A stretch of 64,000 nucleotides of DNA, taken from positions 1,550,001 through 1,614,000 of the forward strand of contig NZ_CP011047.1 in assembly GCF_000982825.1 (NCBI RefSeq), read 5' to 3'. Under the pieces are notes generated by a model, which was not told the origin of the DNA, made no database searches, and worked only from the letters and a program-made list of their open reading frames with translations. Position 1 is the stretch's first letter. Each line of letters starts with the position of its first letter. Made by a program: the position numbers and the translations under genes. Source of the DNA: Cronobacter sakazakii (GTDB lineage: Bacteria; Pseudomonadota; Gammaproteobacteria; Enterobacterales; Enterobacteriaceae). Below are positions 8,788 through 17,188 of this stretch, piece after piece.

Positions 8788-8989
8788 TCTCGTTACCTCA
8801 GGGATTAATTGTAGTAAGTGTAAGGGAATAGGCGTTCGCTATATCCCGGTTCTGCCGACGAAGGCGCGCTTTTGACCCTGAAAAATCGTAAAAGCGTAAT
8901 CTGGCTCGCAACACGATAAAAATCCATGCGTTGCGCGGGTTTTTGGCATCATGCCGTTTGTGCCTAAAGACGTTTTGCAGGAGATAAGT

Positions 8990-9718
8990 ATGATCGAAAT
9001 TTCGACACGGCGTTTTGCAGGGATTGAGGCGCTGCACGCGGTGCCTGCGGGGAGCTGCGATAGCGCATTGCCAACGGTGCTGTTTTATCACGGCTTTACC
9101 TCATCCAAAACGGTCTACAGCTATTTCGCCGTCGCGCTGGCGCAGGCCGGGTTTCGGGTGATCATGCCGGACGCGCCTGACCACGGCGCGCGCTTTTGTG
9201 GCGATGCGGCAAGGCGGATGACGCAGTTCTGGCAAATTCTTCACGAGACGCTCACGGAATACCCGGCGCTGCGTGACGCGATTCTCAGCGAAGGGCTGGT
9301 GGCGGACGGCAGGCTCGCCGTTGGCGGCGCGTCGATGGGCGGCATGACCGCGCTTGGCATCATGTCCCATCATCCGGAAGTGAAATGCGTCGCGAGCCTG
9401 ATGGGCTCCGGCTGGTTTAGCTCGCTCTCACAGACGCTTTTTCCGCCGCAGGCCGCCGAGGCTGACGCGGTGAGAGCCGCGCTGGCTCCGTGGGACGCAA
9501 GCGTGCGCCTGCCATCTCTTTCGGATCGCCCGCTGTTTTTATGGCATGGCGAAGAGGATGACGTCGTGCCGGCGGCGCAAAGCCGGGGTTTAGCCGACGC
9601 GCTGCGCGACCGGGCGCTTGATAACAATCTGACCTGCCAGTGGCAGCCGTGCGTGAAGCACCGCATTACGCCCGAGGCGCTGGACGCGACGGTCGCGTTT
9701 TTCCGCCGCTCTCTTTGA
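8990..9718 (+). CDS. yjfP: Alpha/beta-hydrolase esterase YjfP
   Basis: A 242-residue alpha/beta hydrolase. The nucleophile elbow GASMGG contains Ser115, the early FYHGFTSSK stretch forms the oxyanion region, GEEDDVVP supplies the acidic residue, and the His of KHRIT near residue 221 completes the triad. E. coli YjfP is an esterase active on short-chain esters. I chose ATG 8990 (MIEIST...) because CAGGAGA lies 6 nt upstream and the E. coli protein begins there; an upstream ATG at 8951 has no such support. A terminator follows at once. In E. coli the ula ascorbate genes lie between yjfP and rpsF; here they are absent. Confidence 0.94.
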   Translation: MIEISTRRFAGIEALHAVPAGSCDSALPTVLFYHGFTSSKTVYSYFAVALAQAGFRVIMPDAPDHGARFCGDAARRMTQFWQILHETLTEYPALRDAILSEGLVADGRLAVGGASMGGMTALGIMSHHPEVKCVASLMGSGWFSSLSQTLFPPQAAEADAVRAALAPWDASVRLPSLSDRPLFLWHGEEDDVVPAAQSRGLADALRDRALDNNLTCQWQPCVKHRITPEALDATVAFFRRSL

Positions 9719-9719
9719 A

Positions 9720-9751
9720 AGCCGCACAAACCGGGATTGCGGCTTTTTTTA
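9720..9751 (+). terminator. Rho-independent terminator after yjfP
   Basis: The inverted repeat AGCCGC / GCGGCT with a 13-nt loop is followed by seven to eight T residues, directly after the yjfP stop. Confidence 0.75.
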
Positions 9752-9760
9752 CCAGCGGCC

Positions 9761-9789
9761 TTGTGTTTGTCATGGTCCGCCATTAGAAT
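9761..9789 (+). promoter_or_regulatory. Sigma-70 promoter of the rpsF operon
   Basis: TTGTGT at 9761 and TAGAAT at 9784 are separated by 17 bp, a good sigma-70 match about 100 bp upstream of rpsF. The palindrome TGACGCGTCA at 9789-9798 covers the expected transcription start. Confidence 0.6.
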
Positions 9790-9829
9790 GACGCGTCAAT
9801 TTTTCAGCCGCCCTTTAATCACGTTCCTT

Positions 9830-9864
9830 GCCTCCCCGGGCCGCGGCTGACCCAGACAGGAGGC
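9830..9864 (+). promoter_or_regulatory. Candidate S6:S18 autoregulatory leader hairpin
   Basis: GCCTCC (9830-9835) pairs with GGAGGC (9859-9864), and inside this stem GGG (9838-9840) can pair with CCC (9851-9853), leaving an asymmetric internal loop on a C-rich strand. Published work describes a structured rpsF leader with a CCG element that is bound by the S6:S18 complex. Position, stem and CC/CCG content fit that motif. It ends 26 nt before the rpsF ATG, near the ribosome-binding site. Confidence 0.55.
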
Positions 9865-9889
9865 TGAATAATCCGTAAGGAGCAATTCG

Positions 9890-10285
9890 ATGCGTCATTA
9901 CGAAATCGTTTTTATGGTCCATCCTGACCAGAGCGAACAGGTTCCGGGCATGATCGAGCGCTACTCTGCTGCCATCACTGGTGCAGAAGGCAAGATCCAC
10001 CGTCTGGAAGACTGGGGCCGCCGTCAGCTGGCTTACCCGATCAACAAACTGCACAAAGCACACTACGTTCTGATGAACGTTGAAGCGCCGCAGGAAGTTA
10101 TCGATGAGCTGGAAACTACCTTCCGCTTCAACGATGCCGTTATCCGCAGCATGGTTATGCGCACCAAACACGCCGTAACTGAAGCCTCTCCGATGGTTAA
10201 AGCGAAAGACGAGCGCCGTGAGCGTCGCGATGATTTCGCTAACGAAACCGCTGATGATGCTGAAGCTGGGGATTCTGAAGAGTAA
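9890..10285 (+). CDS. rpsF: 30S ribosomal protein S6
   Basis: S6 binds S18 and sits on the platform of the 30S subunit. The 131-residue product begins [17 protein letters not shown] and ends in the acidic Glu/Asp tail (residues about 105-131) that the modification enzyme RimK extends with glutamates in E. coli. A TAAGGAG ribosome site precedes the ATG. It is first gene of rpsF-priB-rpsR-rplI with a 5-bp gap to priB. Codon use is strongly biased to preferred codons, as expected for ribosomal proteins. Confidence 0.98.
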
Positions 10286-10290
10286 TTCTG

Positions 10291-10837
<547 letters not shown>

Positions 10838-10878
10838 TCGGTCACGGTCCATTAATACGACTTTGAGAGGATAAGGTA

Positions 10879-11328
10879 ATGCAAGTTATTCTGCTTGATA
10901 AAGTAGCAAACCTGGGCAGCCTGGGCGACCAGGTAAACGTTAAAGCGGGCTACGCTCGTAACTTCCTGGTTCCGCAGGGCAAAGCTGTGCCGGCTACCAA
11001 GAAAAACGTTGAGTTCTTCGAAGCACGTCGCGCTGAACTGGAAGCCAAACTGGCTGACGTTCTGGCCGCTGCTGAAGCTCGCGCAGAGAAAATCAATGCG
11101 CTGGGCTCTGTTACCATCGCGTCCAAAGCGGGCGACGAAGGTAAACTGTTCGGTTCCATCGGTACTCGCGACATCGCTGACGCTGTAACTGCAGCTGGCG
11201 TTGACGTGGCTAAGAGCGAAGTTCGTCTGCCGAACGGCGTTCTGCGTACCACTGGCGAACACGAAGTGGACTTCCAGGTTCACAGCGAAGTATTCGCTAA
11301 ACTGACTGTAAACGTGGTTGCTGAGTAA
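10879..11328 (+). CDS. rplI: 50S ribosomal protein L9
   Basis: A 149-residue protein ([22 protein letters not shown]...) with the N-terminal 23S rRNA-binding domain, the long connecting helix (about residues 41-75) and the C-terminal globular domain of L9. L9 extends from the base of the L1 stalk and affects frame maintenance. An AGAGGATAAGG ribosome site precedes the ATG. Last gene of the operon, followed by a clear terminator. Confidence 0.98.
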
Positions 11329-11352
11329 GTTTTTACTCAACTACACGTAAAG

Positions 11353-11382
11353 ACGCCGGCCTTGTGCCGGCGTTTTGCTTTT
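11353..11382 (+). terminator. Rho-independent terminator of the rpsF operon
   Basis: A perfect 8-bp GC-rich stem (ACGCCGGC / GCCGGCGT) with a CTTGT loop is followed by a T-rich tract. It separates rplI from the convergent ytfB. Confidence 0.88.
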
Positions 11383-11400
11383 CTGACGCGCTGAAAAGTC

Positions 11401-11979
11401 TCAGCGCACACGCAGGAAACTGCCGTCCGGCTGGCGGGTAAACAGCACCTGCTGGTTATCACCGGTATCAATGGTCAGCGCCGTCACCACGCCGCTGGCG
11501 TTCTGACGAACCTGCACCATCTGCCCCTGCTGAAGATTACTGAGCGGCTTGCCGTCGCCTTCCACTTTCGCCATCGCGTACACATCTTCCGGCGGCAGGC
11601 CGTGATCGCGGAACAGTTGCGCCAGCGTTTTGCCCGATTCCACGCGATAAGTACGCCACTGCTGCTCGATGTCATTATTCTGGAACGGCTGCACCGGCGC
11701 GCTGGGCGCAGGCTGCTGGACATTCGCCTCTGGCGTTTCCACAGGTGCTACCGCCTGCGGCTGCATCGGCGCTTCCGGCGTAGGCGTTAAATCGAGCTGC
11801 GCGTCGCGACGCTGCGGCGTTTCCGGCTCGTTGGAAGAAGGCCATAAAAAGCACAGCGCGATAACGACCGCGCAAAGAATAATGCCGCGTCGGTGCGCAG
11901 GCGGCAGCGGGTCCATCAGCCGGATATGATCCGGGGCGTGCCATACCTGCGCCAGCAGCGGTTTAATTCGTCCAGGCAT
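11401..11979 (-). CDS. ytfB: OapA-family envelope/cell-division protein YtfB
   Basis: A 192-residue bitopic inner-membrane protein: a cytoplasmic N-terminus with the DPLPPAHRRG stretch, one membrane helix (about 30-47), a Pro/Gln/Ala-rich periplasmic linker (about 50-105), and a C-terminal OapA/LysM-like domain (YRVESGKTLAQLFRDHGLP onwards). E. coli YtfB binds glycan strands and localises to the division septum; its overproduction causes filamentation. The linker is shorter than in E. coli (212 residues). It is transcribed away from fklB. Confidence 0.93.
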   Translation of the reverse strand: MPGRIKPLLAQVWHAPDHIRLMDPLPPAHRRGIILCAVVIALCFLWPSSNEPETPQRRDAQLDLTPTPEAPMQPQAVAPVETPEANVQQPAPSAPVQPFQNNDIEQQWRTYRVESGKTLAQLFRDHGLPPEDVYAMAKVEGDGKPLSNLQQGQMVQVRQNASGVVTALTIDTGDNQQVLFTRQPDGSFLRVR

Positions 11980-12180
11980 GTCTTCTCCTCATTCACTCAA
12001 ACGCATCGCCGCGCCAGTGTACCATTATAGCGTTCTAACTGTTTGATGCCGGTAGTAAAGCGCGCATTCGTGAGCGCGCTGACATCCCTGACCTTATCAC
12101 CTTGCCGGAGGATTATTTTACCCAACGTGGCGCTGCTGTTATGCTGCCCGCTAATTTTCCCATTGAGAAAGGATAACCCC

Positions 12181-12801
12181 ATGACAACCCCTTCTTTTGA
12201 CACCATCGAAGCCCAGGCAAGCTACGGCATTGGCTTACAGGTCGGACAGCAACTGCGCGAGTCGGGCTTACAGGGTCTGCTGCCGGAAGCTCTGGTGGCG
12301 GGGCTGCGTGACGCGCTGGAAGGCAACCAGCCAGCCGTTCCTGTTGACGTGGTGCATCGCGCGCTGCGTGAAATCCACGAACGCGCCGACGCCGTGCGTC
12401 GCGAGCGCCAGCAGGAGATGGCGGTAGAAGGCCAGAAATATCTGGATGAAAACCGCGAGCGCGAAGGGGTGAACAGCACCGAATCCGGCCTGCAATTCCG
12501 CGTGCTGACGCAGGGTGATGGCCCGATCCCGTCCCGTAAGGATCGCGTACGTGTGCACTACACCGGTAAACTTATCGACGGTACCGTGTTTGACAGCTCC
12601 GTCGCGCGCGGCGAACCCGCGGAATTCCCGGTCAGCGGCGTGATCGCAGGCTGGATCGAAGCGCTGACGCTGATGCCGGTCGGCTCCAAATGGGAACTGA
12701 CCATTCCGCACAACCTGGCCTACGGCGAGCGCGGCGCGGGTGCATCCATTCCGCCGTTCAGCACGCTGGTCTTTGAAGTCGAGCTGCTGGAAATCCTGTA
12801 A
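12181..12801 (+). CDS. fklB: FKBP-type peptidyl-prolyl isomerase FklB (FKBP22)
   Basis: A 206-residue cytoplasmic prolyl isomerase. The N-terminal helical dimerisation part (residues 1-95) is followed by the FKBP catalytic domain with VRVHYTGKLIDGTVFDSS, FPVSGVIAGWIEAL and IPHNLAYGERGAG. The ATG at 12181 follows a GAAAGGA ribosome site; a longer frame from 12043 has none and extends through the likely promoter. It is divergent from ytfB and ends at a terminator. Confidence 0.96.
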   Translation: MTTPSFDTIEAQASYGIGLQVGQQLRESGLQGLLPEALVAGLRDALEGNQPAVPVDVVHRALREIHERADAVRRERQQEMAVEGQKYLDENREREGVNSTESGLQFRVLTQGDGPIPSRKDRVRVHYTGKLIDGTVFDSSVARGEPAEFPVSGVIAGWIEALTLMPVGSKWELTIPHNLAYGERGAGASIPPFSTLVFEVELLEIL

Positions 12802-12811
12802 GGCTTTTCCT

Positions 12812-12838
12812 TTCCCCGCTGCGGCGGGGAATTGTTTT
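12812..12838 (+). terminator. Rho-independent terminator after fklB
   Basis: TTCCCCGC pairs with GCGGGGAA around a short TGCG loop, then TTGTTTT. It starts 10 bases after the fklB stop. Confidence 0.75.
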
Positions 12839-13090
12839 CCCGTAAGCGAAATGACGCGATTTTATTTTGATAATAAGCGGAATGCGGGTATTTTTGTGAT
12901 GCATTTCGCGAAGTGAAAGTGATTTGCCACCCATTTTAAACATAAAATTAACATTATATTTAAATCTTAGTATTCAACCCTCCGATTCTTACCTAATATC
13001 GATGTTGCTTTCGCCAAGGACATCGTCATTTCAACACGTAAATAGAGGCCAGCAGAGCCTCCACAACACAGACAGGTACAGGAAACGAAC
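12839..13090 (+). promoter_or_regulatory. cycA promoter and leader, with a GcvB-type target
   Basis: An AT-rich upstream region followed by the cycA leader. A C/A-rich stretch, CCACAACACAG at 13061-13071, lies about 20 nt before the start codon. E. coli cycA mRNA is a known target of the small RNA GcvB, whose R1 region pairs with CACAACA-like sequences near ribosome sites. The match is by eye only. AGGAAACGA just before the ATG is the likely ribosome site. I see no other gene here. Confidence 0.5.
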
Positions 13091-14503
13091 ATGTCAGAAC
13101 AGATCAAAGTGGCTGATGCTGCTGAGGCACCGGCTGAGCAGTCGCTACGGCGCAATCTAACCAATCGTCATATCCAGCTAATCGCTATCGGCGGCGCTAT
13201 CGGCACCGGGTTATTTATGGGCTCTGGCAAAACCATTAGCCTCGCCGGCCCGTCGATCATTTTTGTCTATATGATCATCGGCTTTATGCTGTTTTTCGTC
13301 ATGCGGGCGATGGGCGAGCTGCTGCTCTCTAATCTCGAATATAAATCGTTCAGCGATTTCGCCGCCGATTTACTCGGCCCGTGGGCGGGGTATTTTACCG
13401 GCTGGACGTACTGGTTCTGCTGGGTGGTCACCGGCATGGCGGATGTCGTGGCCATCACGGCTTATGCGCAGTTCTGGTTCCCTGGGCTTTCGGACTGGGT
13501 CGCGTCGCTGGCGGTGGTCGTGCTGCTGCTCTCCCTTAACCTCGCCACCGTGAAAATGTTCGGCGAGATGGAGTTCTGGTTCGCGATGATTAAAATCGTC
13601 GCCATCGTCGGGCTTATCGTGGTCGGGCTGGTGATGGTGCTGATGCACTTTAAATCGCCGACCGGCGTTGAAGCGTCCTTTACGCACCTGTGGAATGAGG
13701 GCGGCTGGTTCCCGAAAGGGCTGAGTGGGTTCTTCGCGGGCTTCCAGATTGCGGTCTTCGCGTTTGTGGGGATTGAGCTGGTGGGCACCACCGCCGCCGA
13801 AACCAAAGATCCGGAGAAATCACTGCCGCGCGCGATCAACTCGATTCCGGTTCGTATCATTATGTTCTACGTCTTCGCGCTGATTATTATTATGTCCGTG
13901 ACGCCGTGGAGTTCCGTCGTGCCGACCAAGAGCCCGTTCGTGGAGCTGTTTGTGCTGGTGGGGCTGCCGGCGGCAGCGAGCCTGATTAACTTCGTGGTGC
14001 TGACCTCGGCGGCCTCTTCGGCCAACAGCGGCGTCTTCTCCACCAGCCGTATGCTCTACGGCCTGGCGCAGGACGGCGTGGCGCCGAAAGCGTTCGCGAA
14101 GCTCTCTAAACGCGCCGTACCGGCGAAAGGGTTGACCTTCTCCTGCATCTGCCTGCTGGGCGGTGTGGTGATGCTCTATATCAACCCGAACGTCATCACC
14201 GCGTTTACGATGATCACCACCGTGTCGGCTATCCTGTTTATGTTCGTCTGGACCATCATCCTGTGCTCTTATCTGGTGTACCGGAAGCAGCGTCCGCAAC
14301 TGCATGAGAAATCGATCTACAAAATGCCGCTCGGTAAACTGATGTGCTGGGTCTGCATGGCGTTCTTCGTGTTTGTTATTGCGCTGCTGACGCTGGAAGA
14401 CGACACCCGCCAGGCGCTGATGGTGACGCCGCTGTGGTTTGTGGTGCTGGGCGTGTGCTGGTTGTTTATCGGCAAGAAACGTCTGGCGAACTTCCGCCGC
14501 TAA
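13091..14503 (+). CDS. cycA: D-serine/D-alanine/glycine:proton symporter CycA
   Basis: A 470-residue amino-acid permease of the APC superfamily with about twelve membrane helices, full length for CycA. The first helix contains the family signature IGGAIGTGLFMGSGKTI (residues about 34-50), and the FVGIELVGTTAAETKDP loop near residue 225 is typical of amino-acid transporters of this family. In E. coli it imports glycine, D-alanine, D-serine and the antibiotic D-cycloserine. It stands alone, with a long leader upstream and hairpins downstream. Confidence 0.97.
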   Translation: MSEQIKVADAAEAPAEQSLRRNLTNRHIQLIAIGGAIGTGLFMGSGKTISLAGPSIIFVYMIIGFMLFFVMRAMGELLLSNLEYKSFSDFAADLLGPWAGYFTGWTYWFCWVVTGMADVVAITAYAQFWFPGLSDWVASLAVVVLLLSLNLATVKMFGEMEFWFAMIKIVAIVGLIVVGLVMVLMHFKSPTGVEASFTHLWNEGGWFPKGLSGFFAGFQIAVFAFVGIELVGTTAAETKDPEKSLPRAINSIPVRIIMFYVFALIIIMSVTPWSSVVPTKSPFVELFVLVGLPAAASLINFVVLTSAASSANSGVFSTSRMLYGLAQDGVAPKAFAKLSKRAVPAKGLTFSCICLLGGVVMLYINPNVITAFTMITTVSAILFMFVWTIILCSYLVYRKQRPQLHEKSIYKMPLGKLMCWVCMAFFVFVIALLTLEDDTRQALMVTPLWFVVLGVCWLFIGKKRLANFRR

Positions 14504-14515
14504 GCCATAAAAAAA

Positions 14516-14580
14516 GGGCCCACGTATCGGGCCCAAAAGGTCAAGTTACTGAGGCGCTCGACAGGGCGCCTTTTATTTTT
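14516..14580 (+). terminator. Two hairpins after cycA
   Basis: First hairpin: GGGCCC ... GGGCCC (14516-14521 / 14529-14534), flanked by A5 before and AAAA after, which would read as a U-rich tail mainly for minus-strand transcripts such as ytfE. Second: GGCGC ... GCGCC at about 14552-14570 followed by TTTTATTTTT, a good tail for cycA. The second overlaps the last codons of ytfE. Confidence 0.65.
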
Positions 14581-15238
14581 CGCCTGCGAGGGCACGCGGG
14601 AAAAGGGTGTTGTTCTCAAGGCTGATGTGGTTCATCAGATCGTCAATCAGCGCATTGATGCCGTTATACAGCGTGCGCCATGTCGTGCAGGCCTCCGGCG
14701 GCGGCGTCACGTTATTCGTGGTGTGCTTAATCACCTCCAGCAGTTCTCCCGCCTCGTCGTGCTCGCTCTCCATCACGCTAACCGGCCCCGCCGCCTGGCT
14801 GCCCATGCCCTGTTTAATCATCGGGAACAGTACGCGCTCCTCTTTCATCATGTGGCTCGTCAGCTCTTCATGCAGCAGGCTCAGATACTTCGCGAGCCCC
14901 TTCGGCACGCCCGGTTTATCGGCGTGAACGCGTTCCACTTTGGTGGCCTGCAAAATCAGCTCTGGTAACTGCTCACGGTGGCGGTCGTGATAGCGCACGA
15001 GGATGTGATCGATGATTTCAGCAAGCGGCGCGGCTTGCCAGTCCTTCTCCAGCGGTGTTTCAGCCAATGCCGCCAGTTCGCTTTCAATCGCGTTCAAATC
15101 AAGCGCCTGGCGCGTTGCCGCGCGCAGCAGCGTCTGTTTGCCGCCGCAGCAGAAATCCAGGTTGTATTTACGAAACAGTGCAGAGGCGCGCGGGATGGTT
15201 AACGCCAGTTCGCCAAGGGGTTGGTCACGGAAGGCCAT
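14573..15238 (-). CDS. ytfE: Di-iron iron-sulfur cluster repair protein YtfE (RIC)
   Basis: YtfE repairs iron-sulfur clusters damaged by nitric oxide or peroxide. The 221-residue protein has the N-terminal ScdA-type domain with the conserved CCG (FRKYNLDFCCGGKQTL) and a hemerythrin-like four-helix bundle whose His/Glu di-iron ligands can be seen in IIDHILVRYHDRHR, HEELTSHMMKEERVLFP, SEHDEAGELL and HISLENNTLFPRA. Its promoter region carries a near-perfect NsrR site (15264-15286), so nitric-oxide induction is expected. The terminus overlaps the cycA terminator. Confidence 0.96.
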   Translation of the reverse strand: MAFRDQPLGELALTIPRASALFRKYNLDFCCGGKQTLLRAATRQALDLNAIESELAALAETPLEKDWQAAPLAEIIDHILVRYHDRHREQLPELILQATKVERVHADKPGVPKGLAKYLSLLHEELTSHMMKEERVLFPMIKQGMGSQAAGPVSVMESEHDEAGELLEVIKHTTNNVTPPPEACTTWRTLYNGINALIDDLMNHISLENNTLFPRALAGEK

Positions 15239-15263
15239 AGCAGTACCTCACTCAGGATTTATT

Positions 15264-15286
15264 AAGATGCATATTAAATGCATCTT
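15264..15286. promoter_or_regulatory. NsrR operator of ytfE
   Basis: An 11-1-11 inverted repeat reading AAGATGCATAT, one base, then AAATGCATCTT. Ten of eleven arm pairs are complementary. This is essentially the enterobacterial NsrR consensus. It lies 26 bp upstream of the ytfE start, where the nitric-oxide-sensing repressor NsrR would block transcription. Confidence 0.85.
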
Positions 15287-15419
15287 TAAGGCGAGGCTAT
15301 AACCCTTTCGGGGAGGAGGGATTAAAATGTGAGGTGTGTCACAAAAATATTTTGCCAGCTAACTGGCTGATCGCTATCAGGAAATAACTGGAAACCGCGC
15401 TCCGCGCCGCTTTGCTGAT

Positions 15420-15446
15420 TAAACAACCTGAATGACCTGCCGATAG
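15420..15446 (+). promoter_or_regulatory. Sigma-28 (FliA) promoter of the Tsr-like chemoreceptor
   Basis: TAAACAAC, 11 bases, then GCCGATAG: 7 of 8 bases of the sigma-28 -10 element and the invariant TAAA of the -35, with the exact spacer. It lies 36 bp upstream of the chemoreceptor ATG. Confidence 0.8.
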
Positions 15447-15481
15447 ATACACCCTGGATTACACCTGCAAAAAGGTCTTTC

Positions 15482-17155
15482 ATGTTTAAACGTATAAAAG
15501 TCATAACCCTTTTAATTACCGTATTGATCGTTCTGGGCGCGATGCAGCTTATCGCGGCAGGCGTTTTTATCTCTGCGCTCAATAACGACAAAGACAACTT
15601 TAACGTCTCGCAAATCTCCAGCCAGAACGTGGCGGAATTTACCGACGCGTGGATTAGCCTCAACCAGACGCGCGTTACGCTGAACCGCGGCATGCTGCGT
15701 CTGCAAGGCAACATGGCGAACCAGATTAACGGCGGCCAGCTCAATCAACTGGTTGATACCGCGAATAAACTGCTGGCAGAGTCGAAGAGCCATTACGATA
15801 AATACTATAGCCTGCCGGAAACGCCGGGCATGGACGAACACCTGGTCGATCGTCTGGAAGAACAGTACCGCATCTACTCCTCGACGCTTGCGCAAATGAA
15901 CAAATTCCTGGCCGAAGGCAATCTGGAAGGCATGTTCAAGCAGAACGCCGAGCAGAAGCAGAACGCCATGCAGGTCGTTTATCGCGAATGGCGCGCCGAG
16001 CAGGCGAAGCTTGCCAGCAAAGGCGTGAAAGACAACGAAAGCGACTACCAGCGCATTCTGTGGATCCTGTCGGCGATTATGGTGATGGTGCTGGCTGTGA
16101 TTATTATCAGCTGGGTGGCGATGCGCCGTGTGCTGCTGCTGCCGCTGCATGACGTCATGGGTCACATTCGTGCGATTGCCGCAGGCGATCTGACGCAGCC
16201 TATCGATGCGCAAGGCCATAACGAAATGGCGCTGCTGGCGCGCAACGTCCACGAGATGCAGCAGGCGCTGGCCCGTACGGTCAGCACCGTGCGCGATAGC
16301 ACCGACACCATCTTCACCGGTGCCAGCGAAATCTCCGCAGGCAGTAACGATCTCTCCTCGCGCACCGAGCAGCAGGCCGCGTCGCTCGAAGAGACCGCCG
16401 CCAGCATGGAACAGCTGACCGCGACCGTGAAACAGAACGCCGATAACGCCCGTCAGGCGACGCAACTGGCGCGTACCGCGTCGGAAACCGCGCTGAAAGG
16501 CGGTGAAGTGGTGGATGGCGTCGTTCGCACCATGGACGAAATCGCCGCCAGCTCTAACCAGATCGCGCAGATAACCAACGTGATCGACGGCATCGCGTTC
16601 CAGACCAACATCCTCGCGCTCAACGCGGCGGTGGAAGCGGCGCGTGCAGGTGAGCAGGGCCGTGGTTTTGCGGTGGTGGCGGGCGAAGTCCGTACGCTGG
16701 CAAGCCGCAGCGCCCAGGCGGCGAAAGAGATCAAAGCGCTTATCGAAAACTCCGGCAACCGCGTCGACGCGGGCTCGCAGCTGGTGCGCGAAGCGGGCGA
16801 AACCATGAAAGAAGTGGTCGGCGCGGTGACGCGTGTGACCGATATCATGGGGGAAATCGCCTCGGCGTCCGATGAGCAGAGCCGCGGTATTGATCAGGTG
16901 GGCCTGGCGGTCTCCGAGATGGATAAAGTGACGCAGCAGAACGCCGCGCTGGTGGAAGAGTCCGCCGCCGCAGCAGCAGCCCTTGAAGATCAGGCCGGCA
17001 AGCTCAATGAAGCGGTCGCGGTGTTCAAACTCAACCGCGCCCAGGCGCGCGCGGCGAGCGTTGCGCCGCAGGCGTCAACCTTCAGCGCGCCAGCGCCGGT
17101 GGCGAGCCTCAAAGCCGCACCGGCTGGCGGCAGCGACAACTGGGAAACGTTCTAA
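15482..17155 (+). CDS. Methyl-accepting chemotaxis protein, Tsr/Tar class with NWETF tether
   Basis: A 557-residue chemoreceptor: TM1 (about 6-30), a periplasmic four-helix TarH-type domain (about 35-190) with LNQTRVTLNR, the segment holding the amino-acid-binding arginines in Tsr and Tar, TM2 (about 191-212), HAMP, and an MCP signalling domain with tip DGIAFQTNILALNAAVEAAR. It ends in NWETF, the docking pentapeptide for CheR and CheB, so it is the high-abundance type able to assist methylation of the others; it is the only one of the four with it. Serine-like specificity is inference. It is inserted between ytfE and ytfF compared with E. coli. Confidence 0.94.
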   Translation: MFKRIKVITLLITVLIVLGAMQLIAAGVFISALNNDKDNFNVSQISSQNVAEFTDAWISLNQTRVTLNRGMLRLQGNMANQINGGQLNQLVDTANKLLAESKSHYDKYYSLPETPGMDEHLVDRLEEQYRIYSSTLAQMNKFLAEGNLEGMFKQNAEQKQNAMQVVYREWRAEQAKLASKGVKDNESDYQRILWILSAIMVMVLAVIIISWVAMRRVLLLPLHDVMGHIRAIAAGDLTQPIDAQGHNEMALLARNVHEMQQALARTVSTVRDSTDTIFTGASEISAGSNDLSSRTEQQAASLEETAASMEQLTATVKQNADNARQATQLARTASETALKGGEVVDGVVRTMDEIAASSNQIAQITNVIDGIAFQTNILALNAAVEAARAGEQGRGFAVVAGEVRTLASRSAQAAKEIKALIENSGNRVDAGSQLVREAGETMKEVVGAVTRVTDIMGEIASASDEQSRGIDQVGLAVSEMDKVTQQNAALVEESAAAAAALEDQAGKLNEAVAVFKLNRAQARAASVAPQASTFSAPAPVASLKAAPAGGSDNWETF

Positions 17156-17161
17156 GCCTGA

Positions 17162-17188
17162 AGGCCCGTCACCGACGGGCCTTTTTTT
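17162..17188. terminator. Terminator between chemoreceptor and ytfF
   Basis: GGCCCGTC / GACGGGCC with a three-base ACC loop, followed by seven T residues on the plus strand. The paired arms leave AA on the other side, so it serves mainly the chemoreceptor gene. Confidence 0.88.

Noticed and set aside
15512..16465. A 317-codon minus-strand frame opposite the Tsr-like chemoreceptor
   Set aside because: Low-complexity His/Arg/Gln-rich translation, no ribosome site, and the plus-strand gene is clearly real. Similar antisense frames opposite cycA, ppa and tamB were dropped for the same reason.
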